Source: Azolla caroliniana
Lineage: Eukaryota; Polypodiophyta
Direction of reading: 5' to 3'
Assembly: GCA_043228905.1 (NCBI GenBank)
Contig: JBHGNT010000003.1
Span: 9,858,001-9,922,000, forward strand
DNA length: 64,000 nucleotides
The notes beneath the pieces are model-generated. The model worked only from the letters and a program-made list of their open reading frames with translations, did no database searches and was not told the origin of the DNA. Position numbers and translations under genes: made by a program. Shown piece after piece: positions 10,033-24,811 of this stretch (its first letter is position 1; the number at the start of each line of letters is the position of its first letter).

Positions 10033-10937
10033 GAAGGATTGACAAGTTTGCTCCCAGAGTTCCTTTCCATTGAAGTATATCAATATTTTACACTTGGGGA
10101 TATGCTAATGAACAATGTTTTATATATATTCAATTCATTTAACTACTGAATGTTATATTCAATTCATGTATATGTGTTTTTGGAAAACTTCCATGAAGAG
10201 AATTTGCAATATGTCTTGAGCAAAGCTTGAAATGTTTGATGCGGAGCTCCAGATTACTTGAGATCTGGTGGGTGCTATCTCCCCATATGGTCCCTTTCCA
10301 AAACCAATGATGCCTCAATCCTTGAACCCTAAATTGAAAGAGGAACATCAAACACTTAACATCAGAAAAGAACCATTAAGGACGTAGCATTCTTAGAAAC
10401 ATCAGAGTTTTATTAGTATATGTTCTCATAATAAAATATCCCTAACATGGATTCAATTATCACTGAATATTCTAGCAAGCAAAAGAACCTTATATAAGCG
10501 CACCAAAACCTCTTTGCAAAAGGTAAGTCTAGTTGTGTGGAAAAGAAACAAGATAAATTTTCAGTCAATTGGTATTGCTACATATACATGGATTGGTTGA
10601 TCCCATATATGTGAAATACAAATGTACATTCAAATTAGGAACCCATTTGTTTCAATTAAACAATATTGCCTATGAAGACTTGGGATAGATTGGTGTTTGA
10701 AGGGTACCACAAAATTGTTAATGGTAAGTCCTAACCTGTTGTATCATCATTCGGTGGCATCACTTTCATGTGTCTCATCTAAAGCACAAAATGAGTGAAA
10801 TTTAAGTGAGCTATATGCAAAGTTGTGGAAAATGGTGCAATGTAGTCTGGCATTCTCAATCACCATTTTGATCCAAGATCTTCAAATTGGAGAGTGAGAA
10901 TGGCTATGTGCATAACTATAATTGAACATAATATAGG
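10033..10937. other. UGT 3' flank; holds a dispersed repeat at 10540-10680
   Basis: No gene recognised. The UGT polyadenylation region should lie here. 10540-10680 resembles 19800-19945, downstream of the ceramide synthase gene (shared AGATAAATTTTCAGTCAATT-type and TTAGGAAC...TTTGTTTCAAT words). Confidence 0.5.
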
Positions 10938-11069
10938 TTATAGATTGACCCATGCGTGAAATTCGTAATATTCGTAAAATTCAAGAATACAAAATGACCC
11001 CAAGAATATTACAGAACCATTCGTTTATTTATTTATTATTTTTAAAAAATATATATATATTATATACAA

Positions 11070-11649
11070 AAATATTATTAGTCAAAGGTCTCCTTTTTAA
11101 TGTCAAGAGAGTAAAAAGTGGGGAATTAATGAACCTTTTATTTATGTTTTAAAAATAAAACAAATACTTTAAAGTTTCTCATCTGTTATAAGAATATTAT
11201 TACTGTGAGGTCCCCTTTTTAATGTGAGATAAAAATATAAAATTTTGTGAGAACCTTTTATTTATTCTATTTATTTTACATATATTTTATTTATTTTTTG
11301 TTTTATTAAAAATTAAAACATATACATCTAAGTTTGGTAAAATATTATTAGTGTGAGTTCCCTTTTTAATGTGAAATAAAAATATGAAATTTATGGAACC
11401 TTTTATTTAGTTAATTTATTTACATTTATTTATTTATTTTTCGTTTTATTAAAAAATAAAACAAATACATTTAAGTTTTATATATATTATAAAATATTAT
11501 TAGTACGAGGTTCCGTTTTAATAACAGATAAAAATATCAATTTTGGTGGGAGTGTAAAGTGGGAAATTAATGAACCTTTTATTTATTATTTATTATGTTT
11601 TTATATTTATTAAAAATCAAACAAATACTTTTAACTTTTAAGTTTTCCA
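11070..11649 (+). repeat. ~125-150 bp AT-rich subrepeats in the left foldback arm
   Basis: Four units begin AATATTATTAGT...GAGGTYCCTTTTTAATG at about 11070, 11193, 11341 and 11492. A fifth follows after the LINE at about 14953, and an inverted one lies at 15157-15279. Units contain TTATTTATT tracts and the word GAACCTTTTATTTA. Confidence 0.7.
11635..11649 (+). repeat. LINE target-site duplication, left copy
   Basis: CTTTTAAGTTTTCCA, repeated exactly at 14927-14941 after the LINE poly-A-like tail. Confidence 0.85.
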
Positions 11650-11650
11650 A

Positions 11651-14600
11651 ATGGGTGATAAATGTACAGCTGAATTTTTTCATGCAATGAGACCCAATCA
11701 TAATGCGGTTTCAATCAAACAACTACAAGATGAGAATGGGACCATCTCATCTGACCCTAAAGTGATGAGAGAAATAGCCACACGATACTATTCCAACCTA
11801 CTATCAGCTATTTCATTCTCCGATGAGGATTTAATAAGTCGGTCTTGTGTATGGAATAAAATGAGTTCAAGAATAACACAGGATATGAATGCCAGTCTTC
11901 AAGACGTTCTTACTCATGAGGAATTGAGTGAAGCACTCCAAGCTTTGCCTAAGAATAGTTGTCCAGGTATGGATGGATTAACCCCATCATTTTTCATTAA
12001 ATATTGGGACTTGTTTAAATCAGATTTATGTACAGCATTCCAACAAATTCTTCGAGAGGGCATTATGCCTTCACATTTTACAGAAGGAATAATTTACCTT
12101 ATCCCTAAATCAGAAGGTCCTTCATTGGACATCAAGAAATGGCGCCCAATTACATTACTGAATACGGTGTATAAAATCCTAGCTAAAGCGCTTAGTATAA
12201 GACTTGGTACTATAATGCCTATAGTTATACATCCGTCGCAAACAGGATTTATTCAGGAAAGGAGCATATTGGATAATGTGTATACATTTTGGGAATCTGC
12301 TGCCTTGGCAGCCAAATCTAATCAAGAGTTAGCCATTGTTATGCTTGATTTTGAGAAAGCGTATGACCGTGTTGACTGGGAATTTTTACAAGGTGTACTG
12401 GCTCGTTTTGGTTTCTCGAAAGAATGGATAAAAGGTATTTCTTCATTATATAATTCGGCACAAAGCAGAGTCTTACTGGTTGGGAATTATGGACCTTTGT
12501 TTACTATTTCTCGATCAGTTCGACAGGGTTGTCCTTTAGCTCCTTTCTTGTTTCTGTTTTTTGCTGAGGCAATGATTTCCTTTTTGAATGCTGGTGATAT
12601 TGGTATACGCGGAATACGCATCCCATTCTCACATATAGAAGTAAGGGACGCTGAATTTGCAGATGACACTGCCCTATATTTAAAAGGTGATTTGGAAAAT
12701 CTGCAGAAAACAGAATTGGCCATATCCACATTTTGTAAGGCTTCGGGGGCACTGGTTAATTGGAACAAGTCCTTTGCATTTTGGGTGGGGGATGTAGAGC
12801 CTCCTCTATGGAGTCCACACCCGCAATTTCGATGGATACCATCAGGTTGTCCAGTTCGATACTTAGGGTGTACGATAGGTATTGATCTTTCAATGGAAAA
12901 TCAAGTGGCACCCCTCCTATTGTCACTGCGGAAAAAGTTGTTGTTATGGAGTTCAGCCAAGCTATCTTTTGCTGGTCGGATTGTAGTGGCTAATCAGGTT
13001 TTATTGGCTTCAACATGGTATGTTTTGTCATGTTGGATATTCTCCAAGTCATGTATTCTGAAAATACGTAGATTGGTTCGTAACTTCTTGTGGTCCGGTA
13101 AAACAGAAGGCAATGCTCGGTCCAAAGTGAAATGGGATGTTATTACCTTACCTCGCTCTAAAGGAGGATTAGGTATTATTGATCCAGTGGACCAATCAAG
13201 AGCATTGTTAAGTAAGTTGCTCGTTAGAGGATTTATGCCGGGGCAAGAGATATGGAAAGTATTATTGCTTGACCGTTGCTCAGATTGCTTTCCTCGCTTA
13301 GGTGCTCCCTGGTCGAAGGATGTGAATTGGATATTTAGGGAAAATTTCCGAGTACCTTCAGCCACTAGATGGGAAGACAAATTTATTAGGACATTATTTG
13401 CAGCATGGAAACAAGTACTACCTGGTTTGCTTCGCAATAAACCGAACCCCAAACATTATCTTGAGTATCTCAGACAAAAGATAGTTTGGAACCCGTTGTT
13501 TACAACATCAAATGGTTTTGTGTTGGGTTCTAGACAATGGTTATCGTGGGGAAAAATGACAGAAGGTCCCGCGAAAACAGTTCAGACTTGGAAAGAATTT
13601 TTATCGCGATCGTTGGAAGAACAAAAAGAAATCTTACGTAATATGCATGGCGGACATATAATGTACCAACAAATTCAAGAAGCTATGAGTAGACAACCCA
13701 TACCACCCAATAACACTAACCATAGATGGATTGGGGTTTTTTCAAGATTGGAAGTACTCTTGGCTGTTAAGGGTTATTCAAATGATAAGACATACCGGTT
13801 GTTTGAGGTGGATGAAACAAATCAATTGTCTCAGTCCGGGGAAATGGTGATAGATTACCCCTATGCCATTGAGCACAAGATAAGGATAATTGGATATGCC
13901 GATCGTAAATGGTATATTGATCCAATGATAGAGGAAATAAGGACACATTGGAAGTTGTGGGTGTTAGCTAAAAGACCGGTATTCAGATTAGATTGGGACC
14001 CAATTGACTATCATTGGACAGATCCTTACACGGGTAACAAGTTCAATTTCTTCCAATATTCTGTACAGTTGGGAAGACATGTACTTTCAGATACACGTGA
14101 TGTGGTACCAGCTGCATCTCAATATTGGAATCAACAAGGTATTACTCCCCAATTCCTTGCAAAATTCTGGGCTATCTTATGGGCAAGAAAACAGCAACAC
14201 AAAATATTACATGTACAGTGGTTAGTTGTACACAAGGCGTTGCCGGTTGGCACATGGTTGCATAGGATGGGAGTGTCTTCATGTTGTACTCGATGTCATT
14301 TACAAACGGAAACTCAAAAACATTGTTTATGGGAATGCATTGATTCTCAACAGATATGGCAACGGCTCCTTAGAATTTTCGCTAATTATTTTCCCCCGTT
14401 GGTTCTCACTTGGGGCATGGTCGTTTGGACATCACTTGCCCGTGATGTGTTTCATTATGGCATCGAATCTATGGACCATGGGTTTTACACTAAAAATGGA
14501 AGTGTTCGTACATTATCAATGATGTCATTACAGTTTTCAGGAGTAAGGAAGGAAGTTCAGCCAATATGGGAGATATTGAGTAGTACCACTGTCTATCACA

Positions 14601-14860
14601 TTTGGAAAGCTCGGTGTTCTCTCGTTTTCCATAATCTGAAAACACCACCTGCTGAAGTGATTTCTAATATTTGGTTAGAGATAGTTCATGCTTTGAAGGG
14701 TCAATGGGATGGTATAGTGGGAGATTCTGATGCTAAAATTGCTCAACGGCATGAGTTTCTTATTATTTGGACAGCTACTCCATTTGTGACATCCAGGTAC
14801 ACTACTCCTTATTGGCATTTTCAGCCACCGAAATGGTTGTTTCCCCCGCCGATTACATAG
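11651..14860 (+). CDS. LINE ORF2, 5'-truncated: reverse transcriptase and zf-RVT
   Basis: An uninterrupted 1,069-residue frame. Order: a post-endonuclease linker (GDKCTAEFFHAMRPNHN), non-LTR reverse transcriptase with WRPITLLNTVYKILAKAL, PSQTGFIQERSILDN, LDFEKAYDRVDW, VRQGCPLAPFLF and the catalytic FADDTALY near residue 338, and a C-terminal zinc-binding zf-RVT domain (HKALPVGTWLHRMG, CCTRCHLQTETQKHCLWEC). LINEs insert by target-primed reverse transcription. The apurinic endonuclease domain and ORF1 are missing because the copy begins right at the duplication; the ATG at 11651 is therefore not the native start. An open frame plus perfect duplication means a recent insertion. No LTRs are present. 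Confidence 0.9.
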   Translation: MGDKCTAEFFHAMRPNHNAVSIKQLQDENGTISSDPKVMREIATRYYSNLLSAISFSDEDLISRSCVWNKMSSRITQDMNASLQDVLTHEELSEALQALPKNSCPGMDGLTPSFFIKYWDLFKSDLCTAFQQILREGIMPSHFTEGIIYLIPKSEGPSLDIKKWRPITLLNTVYKILAKALSIRLGTIMPIVIHPSQTGFIQERSILDNVYTFWESAALAAKSNQELAIVMLDFEKAYDRVDWEFLQGVLARFGFSKEWIKGISSLYNSAQSRVLLVGNYGPLFTISRSVRQGCPLAPFLFLFFAEAMISFLNAGDIGIRGIRIPFSHIEVRDAEFADDTALYLKGDLENLQKTELAISTFCKASGALVNWNKSFAFWVGDVEPPLWSPHPQFRWIPSGCPVRYLGCTIGIDLSMENQVAPLLLSLRKKLLLWSSAKLSFAGRIVVANQVLLASTWYVLSCWIFSKSCILKIRRLVRNFLWSGKTEGNARSKVKWDVITLPRSKGGLGIIDPVDQSRALLSKLLVRGFMPGQEIWKVLLLDRCSDCFPRLGAPWSKDVNWIFRENFRVPSATRWEDKFIRTLFAAWKQVLPGLLRNKPNPKHYLEYLRQKIVWNPLFTTSNGFVLGSRQWLSWGKMTEGPAKTVQTWKEFLSRSLEEQKEILRNMHGGHIMYQQIQEAMSRQPIPPNNTNHRWIGVFSRLEVLLAVKGYSNDKTYRLFEVDETNQLSQSGEMVIDYPYAIEHKIRIIGYADRKWYIDPMIEEIRTHWKLWVLAKRPVFRLDWDPIDYHWTDPYTGNKFNFFQYSVQLGRHVLSDTRDVVPAASQYWNQQGITPQFLAKFWAILWARKQQHKILHVQWLVVHKALPVGTWLHRMGVSSCCTRCHLQTETQKHCLWECIDSQQIWQRLLRIFANYFPPLVLTWGMVVWTSLARDVFHYGIESMDHGFYTKNGSVRTLSMMSLQFSGVRKEVQPIWEILSSTTVYHIWKARCSLVFHNLKTPPAEVISNIWLEIVHALKGQWDGIVGDSDAKIAQRHEFLIIWTATPFVTSRYTTPYWHFQPPKWLFPPPIT

Positions 14861-14926
14861 AGGTTTAAAATCTTGTAATTTGTTTATACTAATGACAGGA
14901 TATCTTCTTTAAAAAATAAAAAAAAA
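14861..14926 (+). other. LINE 3' end and A-rich tail
   Basis: After TAG, about 50 bp of 3' untranslated sequence ends in AAAAAATAAAAAAAA directly before the second target duplication. Typical tail of a non-LTR retrotransposon. Confidence 0.75.
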
Positions 14927-14941
14927 CTTTTAAGTTTTCCA
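14927..14941 (+). repeat. LINE target-site duplication, right copy
   Basis: CTTTTAAGTTTTCCA, identical to 11635-11649. Foldback subrepeat sequence resumes directly after it. Confidence 0.85.
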
Positions 14942-15279
14942 TTTATTATGTAAAAATATTATTTAGTGTAAGTCTTCTTTTTAATGTCAAGTTAAATATC
15001 CCATATTTAATGTGAAAGTCTCTTTGTTATATGATATATATATTAGAAACTAAAAAGTAGGAACTCTTTTTTTTTCTTTTTTTTTAACGAATATTTTTCA
15101 TGTATTCTTATGCGTATTCGTATGGTAACCCCCACGAATGCGAATATGTCACTTTAAAAATGGGACCTCACACTAATAATATTCTTATAATAGATAAAAA
15201 ACTTTAAAATATTTGTTTTATTTTTAAAAAATAAATAAAAGGTTCATTAATTCCCCACCTTTTACTCTCTTGACATTAA

Positions 15280-15797
15280 CCTGGTACAAACTCTGGTTTT
15301 TTTTAGGAGATATGGATGTTGGTGGCATGCTTCTCGGTTTGGCACATTTGGACCAGACGATGTATGTTTGTTTTTCAGTAACGAAAACTCCCAAGCGGTG
15401 AAGTGTTGCTAAACATTTGGTTTGAGTTGGTATCTTGGCTATGTGGACAATACAACTCAATTGAAGGGAACTCGGATGAAGCAGAACAAGCTCGGCCAAA
15501 GTTTTTGTTGAAATGCGGTCGTTCTCCTATTATGGTAAATTCAGCGTCAGGGCCTAAATAGAACTACCAAGCACCGAGATGGTTGTTTCCGTCATTGGCT
15601 TCAATTAGTGGACAAAAGATGTAATTATGTGGTTACCATGTAAAAAGAGTTAGCAGGATACTTTTGTTGTAAATAGCAAGGTGGGGATTATGCTTAGTTT
15701 TGTGTGGAGTAGTGTGAGTTTTGTTGATTATGGCTGAACTTTGATGTACTTCGTTTGCTAACTAATGGGAAGTAGTGTTTTTTTTGGACAAAAAAAA
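15280..15797 (+). pseudogene. Second LINE 3' fragment in the right foldback arm
   Basis: Interrupts the inverted repeat between ..GACATTA and AAAAAGGGGACC. Its plus-strand translation around 15415-15600 reads NIWFELVSWLCGQ ... APRWLFPSLAS, parallel to NIWLEIVHALKGQ ... PPKWLFPPPIT at the end of the intact LINE. So it is an older, severely 5'-truncated member of the same family, ending in an A-run. Frame broken by stops. Confidence 0.65.
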
Positions 15798-15954
15798 AGG
15801 GGACCTTAGATTAATAATATTTTTATATATAATATATAAAATTATTTTTTAAATAATAAATAAATAAACAAATGGTTCTGTAATATTCTTGGGGTCATTT
15901 TGTATTCTCGAATTTTTCGAATATTACAAATTTCACGCATGGGTCAATCTATAA

Positions 15955-16779
15955 GTGTGAGATAACAATTAAGTGTGTCATCACTTGACCAATTCACATA
16001 AAGTGGTCAAGTGTGAATAAGCCTAGGGTTTCTGCATATATAAGAAGGTTTAGGTACCTTCTTATGAGAAGGGATAACTTATTTTGAGGCTATGTCAATA
16101 TGGCTATGGTTCTTGCTAGCTAAGCACGTGTTGTCCCCACGAAACCGAAGGTACCACTCGCATCAACCCTTGATAGTATGGGACATCAAGGCGGTTCAGG
16201 TTCGTCTCACATCATTGCTAGGGGGTGATTGGGTGGTTTTGCACCCCTCTTTCCTTGCTTTGGTCTATTATTCCGTATGTTTTGCTTAATTAATTTGTTA
16301 GACACTTATCAATTAAAAGATTGCACTCTTGCAATGATTGCAATGATTGCAACTAGAAGATAGGTCAATTAGGCAAATGAAATAATACGTTTTAAGGACT
16401 ATGAAAGGTTCACACATTTGTGGATTTAATTTAGCTCAATTACCCATAGAGAAAGTCTTAAAGTTTAGAAATACACATAGAAATATCATCTGTCTAGGGT
16501 TAAATATATGAGGTTTCCAATGCTTGTTAGCATAAAATCATACTCTATATTGAGCAATAGTAACTTGAAACATATGTTTGCATATCCCTTAGACAGTTCA
16601 TACAATGTATAACTCATAATGATGAATGTTAACATCAATCCAGGTTTGTGGCAAAAATAATACATTAATATCAAAGGACTACATCCAATCAATGTAGTTT
16701 GGAGAAAACTCGATAATAGGAAGTTATTATTCATATAAACTAGAAACATATTCTCATTTATTTGGACTCAGTTTGATTG
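15955..16779. other. AT-rich intergenic DNA with two small inverted repeats
   Basis: No gene recognised. CACTTGACCA (15982-15991) pairs with TGGTCAAGTG (16004-16013). Next to it AAGAAGGT...ACCTTCTT (about 16043-16064) forms another short hairpin beside a TATATAA motif. Confidence 0.5.
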
Positions 16780-18360
16780 GTCCAAATAAAAGTTGGTGTA
16801 TGGAGCCCATGCTCAAGGTAGTTTCTAGTTCCATAACGGAAAATTTGACGAAAAAATCACTAGTAATTGAAAATCTGTCATTCATTATATCTATTGGTAA
16901 CTTGACAACAGTCACATAATCATTAATATCAATACACCTCTTAGGCAAAGCAAAGAGACTAGAGATGATAACAAGTCCATGATGCCTTGGTGAGGGTTCA
17001 AAAAATATAATTCTTGTTTTGACCTAAGACAAATTCGGAATACAAACCTTTCCAATGTGGTTGAGTAGATCGTTAGCAATGTGGAAGGTTCCCTTCGAGG
17101 ATGATAGCAAGTGTATAAGGTATTGGTAACTTGACAATATTCACATAATCTTTAATATCAATACACCTCTTATGCAAAACAAAGAGAGTAGAAATGATAA
17201 TAAGTGTACAAAGTATTCCACGATGCCTTCGGAGGGTGCAAAAATATAATTCTTGGTTTGACCTAAGACAAATTCGGAACCCAAACCTGTCCAATACAGT
17301 TGAGTAGGTCATTAGTAATGTGGACGGTTCCCTTTGAGGATGCAGTGTTTAATAGCATCTATAATAGATTCGGCTCTTGTGCAAGATTTTTAAAAGAAAC
17401 TATCAACAAGGTACTTTCCTCAAAGGTGATCACAACTATCAAATTGTTAACGAAATTAATAATGTTCATATCATAAATATGACTCAAGATATTAGCACCT
17501 ATATTAACACATCATTTAAATCTATTTAATGGAAGTCCCTAATGAGCTTCACCCATTGTGCCATACAAATCATGAGGTTCCGTCGGTCACAAAATATTTC
17601 AAGGGTTATCAGTCTGTGGATACTCGAAAATGATTTCCATAAAGCTAGGATCTCCCTATTTCATTGTGCATTGTAAATATCAAATAATTTTGTTCGTGAA
17701 CTATGTGTTAAGATTGAGTAGAAGAAAGTTTCCAACTTTTAAATGAATCATTGGATGAAGGGAATTGTGGCACGCGTTCTTGAGGTATGTTTAAGCATGT
17801 TGACTTGCAGGTTTGACCTTGTAGGAGGTTACCAAACAACATCGTCGATTGTGAGTTATTGCAAATAGATTTCTGTAATCATTTGACATAACCAACGAAT
17901 AAACAAAGTTTTGGACATGATAAGAGTTAAATCCCAAAGTAAGTAACCAATGTTGAAACATAATTGCCATAAAATTTGGACTACAACATGACGTTAAATT
18001 CAAACTACAATAGTTTATACATAGTCGCCAATGTCTATAATATTTCACATGTAATAGAATTGATGTACCCTAGAGTGCCACCCTCTAACAAATGTGTCAC
18101 ATTCTTAAGGAATCAAGTTCAGGATCGATTTCATCTTCTTTGGATTGACTTGGTCAATACGAAGGAACAGAGGTAGGTGCAACACCATGTACGAGATTAA
18201 GACTTTGGTCAACAATATGTGTAAGTGTTGGCCTAGGTGATAATTGTCTAGAAAAATATCTTGAAACTCTAATAAGAGTACCAAACAATCTTTCGTTTGA
18301 GAGACCTGGAATGTTTGAGAAAAGAAGTACAAAAAGAGTTGAAATAAATTACTTATAACA
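16780..18360 (-). pseudogene. Relict Reina-like Ty3/gypsy element (integrase to RT)
   Basis: Heavily mutated minus-strand copy of the chromovirus found at 45.5-59.2 kb. From high to low coordinate: LLEFQDIFLDN... near 18250 (start of RT), homology to the RT/RNase H region (17340-17900 follows 57410-58070 base by base in many stretches, e.g. GGTACTTTCCTCAAAGGTGATCA), then integrase (TSDFFVKF..ELETTLSMGS) near 16830. The central segment 16890-17320 appears partly duplicated (CACATAATCWTTAATATCAA recurs). Many stops; no function expected. Confidence 0.65.
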
Positions 18361-19654
18361 AATTAAATAAAGTGCTACCAGAGTCAAACACAAATTATAC
18401 TAAGATTCGTTCATAAGTTCATTTAAAAGAAACAAATGATTTAGTCTTAGGTGAGGTTGGCAAGATTGGGAAGTTATTTAGATGTTCCGTATTAATCTCA
18501 ATAATTCAAAATTGCACTAGAGACATGGCTTTTTGCTCTTAATGCTTTTTTACTAGAGCTTGTGTCATTGGTCTAAAATGTGACCATTATTTTATAGATG
18601 CACATGAAAGACTAAGTCACATAGAATCATTAAAAATAATTCATTGTGTGTCTTGTGTTTCCTAACACGTTGTACTTGATTAGCCACATAAAGCAAGGGT
18701 TGTTATGGTTCCCCCTCAAACTATTTTTATAATGAAGTGTTTTTCAATATCCTTACCATGAACATGGAAATTATAGTCCAAGATTGAATGCAATATAGTA
18801 AACAAGCAATTTTGGAACTATCGAAATCACAATGGGGCCCAAAGTGAGATTCCCATATAACGAAGCCATGTGCAACAAATGCTTCGAAATCACAATGGGG
18901 CCCAAAATGAGATTCCCATATAATGAAGCCATGTGCAACAAATGCTTCTTTGGTTATTTCCTTCTTTTATCTCAAATAAAGCTTCATGGCTTTGGATATG
19001 TCACCATGCAACATCTACTAAGTGGCTGCCATTAGATGTTTTAAGTGTAGAAAATATAAACAGGGTGAAATTGATGTCATAGCTAAATATATGTGCAAAT
19101 GTAGCAACAAGAATAATAATAGAGGTGCTTGCATGTGCCACCTCCAATTAGGAGGATCTCATGAATAAATCATTGATGTGAGCTATTGTGAAGTGTTTAC
19201 ACCTGAATTGGCAAAATTTAGACAATCATTCGAATAGAAAAAGATAATGTTTGAACTACATTCTACAAACAGTATTTGAGAAATTATCTAACGTCAATAA
19301 CCCTCTAGATGTGTGAGATAAGTTTTGAGAATGGGGGTATTGTGTTATTACCCAACGTGTTTTAAAAACCACAGGGTGACATACAATATCTTTACCTTAT
19401 CTCTATTTCAAATATTCATGGCAACTCTCAAGGCTCAACCATGTTGTCTACCTAGAGGCATTGTTCACATATGTAATTTCATTTCATTAATGAAATGCAA
19501 TCATTGTGCCCATGAAAGTGGATTCGGCCCTTTTAAAATTCCCCCATCAGGACCCCGAATTGCACGTTGGTATAGTGCGAAGATACATGCATATATTTGC
19601 TAAAAAATGCTCGTCGAAAATTTTAGAGTATATTGTTATTAGTTGTCTCTCACA
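18361..19654. other. Intergenic DNA; possible further gypsy relict
   Basis: No supported gene. Contains the 63-bp duplication at 18822-18947. The left part may be remnants of the gypsy gag/protease, too decayed to assign. Confidence 0.4.
18822..18947. repeat. 63-bp tandem duplication
   Basis: Two copies (18822-18884 and 18885-18947) starting CGAAATCACAATGGGGCCCA, differing at about two positions. Confidence 0.9.
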
Positions 19655-19689
19655 TACTAACTACAGATCATCATGATCTGTAGTTAGTA
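19655..19689. repeat. Perfect hairpin, 16-bp stem with 3-nt loop
   Basis: TACTAACTACAGATCA, then TCA, then its exact reverse complement TGATCTGTAGTTAGTA. No poly-U run follows and plant genes do not use such terminators, so the role is unknown. Confidence 0.85.
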
Positions 19690-20163
19690 TTCAATTACCA
19701 TAATCATCATGATCTGGTATATGCAATTGGATCAAGCATTCAAACAAGCTTATATGAAAGAACATCAAAACTTCTTGTTAGGGATGTCCTGTTTATGCTT
19801 GAAGGAAACAGGATAAATTTCAGTCAATTAGCATTGCTAGCTAAACGTACACTGATTGATTCCTTTAATACCAAAAACAAATATATTTTTGCTAACATGA
19901 TGGTCAGTTAGGAACTCTTTTGTTCCAATCAAACAACAATGTAAATTACATTATCATATATGGCACAAGGGCTAAAAATAACTCTTTTAAAAACTGCTCA
20001 CATAAAAGTATGAGAAATCCATTTCATAGGCCACAGCATTGATTTGGAGGCATACAAAGAGATTTCTTCATTAATGGTAGAAATGGTCACCTACCAACCT
20101 TCCCCAAGTTGTGTGCCAAAAATGTACACAACAAATTGTGATGATGCTTACAAATCTGCTGCT
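19690..20163. other. Ceramide synthase 3' flank with dispersed repeat
   Basis: No gene. 19800-19945 resembles 10540-10680 downstream of the UGT gene. The 3' untranslated region of the ceramide synthase should occupy the right part. Confidence 0.5.
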
Positions 20164-24157
<3,994 letters not shown>

Positions 24158-24332
24158 TGAAAGAAATGGAAAGAAACAGAAGAAACAGAAGAAGAAGAAG
24201 AAGAAGAAAGAAGAAAGAAGAGGAAGAAGAAGAAGGTTTGGGCTATGGCGGCGACCTTCCCCTGCCTTGGGACAGCAATCAGTGACTGGTAGACTGTATG
24301 TAGTAGTGTCTGTTCAGTTATTCTCTCTTTAC

Positions 24333-24363
<31 letters not shown>

Positions 24364-24440
24364 TACACTGTACACATACACTGTACACATACACATACAC
24401 ATACACTGTACACATACACATACATACATAACATACACTG
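24158..24440. other. Ceramide synthase leader and upstream microsatellites
   Basis: (AAG)n-rich stretch 24175-24240 in the likely 5' untranslated region, then (TACACA)n with CTGTACACATA variants, 24330-24440. The promoter must lie here or in the adjacent transposon. Confidence 0.6.
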
Positions 24441-24645
24441 TAGTCAGAAGGAGCCCGACTCTGCGAAAAGGAGCCCGACTCTGCCACAGGGAGCCCGACT
24501 CTGTCAAAAAGGAGCCCCGCTGTCAGACAGCCTATGCAAGAGGGAGCCCGACTCTGTCAGAAGGAGCCCCGCTGTCAGATCACATCAGTAAGAAGGAGCC
24601 CGACTCTGTCAAAAGGAGCCCGACTCTGTAGCAACAAACATCAAA
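24441..24645 (+). repeat. Left array of GGAGCCCGACTC words (MULE-like end)
   Basis: Six copies of GGAGCCCGACTCTG and two of the variant GGAGCCCCGCTGTCAG, spaced 15-60 bp. The same word occurs inverted in the arrays at 28141-28540 and 31741-31990. Likely the subterminal/terminal repeat region of the transposon. Confidence 0.75.
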
Positions 24646-24811
24646 AACTCCACAAAATTGTAAGTGTACAACAAATATTTGCCATGAAACTGATCATAAA
24701 ATTTCTCAACAAAACCTAAAGATTCAAATAACAAGTCTTACATAAAATATTAAAATGTCAAATGTTGACAACCCTAAAATGAAATATGAATATACACGTT
24801 ACATATTAAGA

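Larger units (their letters stand above)
10938..15954. mobile_element. Long inverted-repeat (foldback) element with nested LINEs
   Basis: 10938-11080 (TTATAGATTGACCCATGCGTG...) recurs as a near-perfect reverse complement at 15800-15954. The inverted homology continues: 11097-11220 pairs with 15157-15279. The right arm is interrupted by a LINE 3' fragment (15280-15797) and the left part by a LINE (11650-14926). Without these insertions the element would be about 1.2 kb, made mostly of AT-rich subrepeats, with no coding capacity. TA at both outer ends (..TTA|TAGATTG and CAATCTA|TAAG..) is compatible with a 2-bp TA duplication, but TA is palindromic and cannot be proven. Superfamily unknown. Confidence 0.7.

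Noticed and set aside
16037-16064. Rho-independent-type terminator hairpin
   Set aside because: Bacterial terminators are not expected in plant nuclear DNA and no U-run gene end is present.
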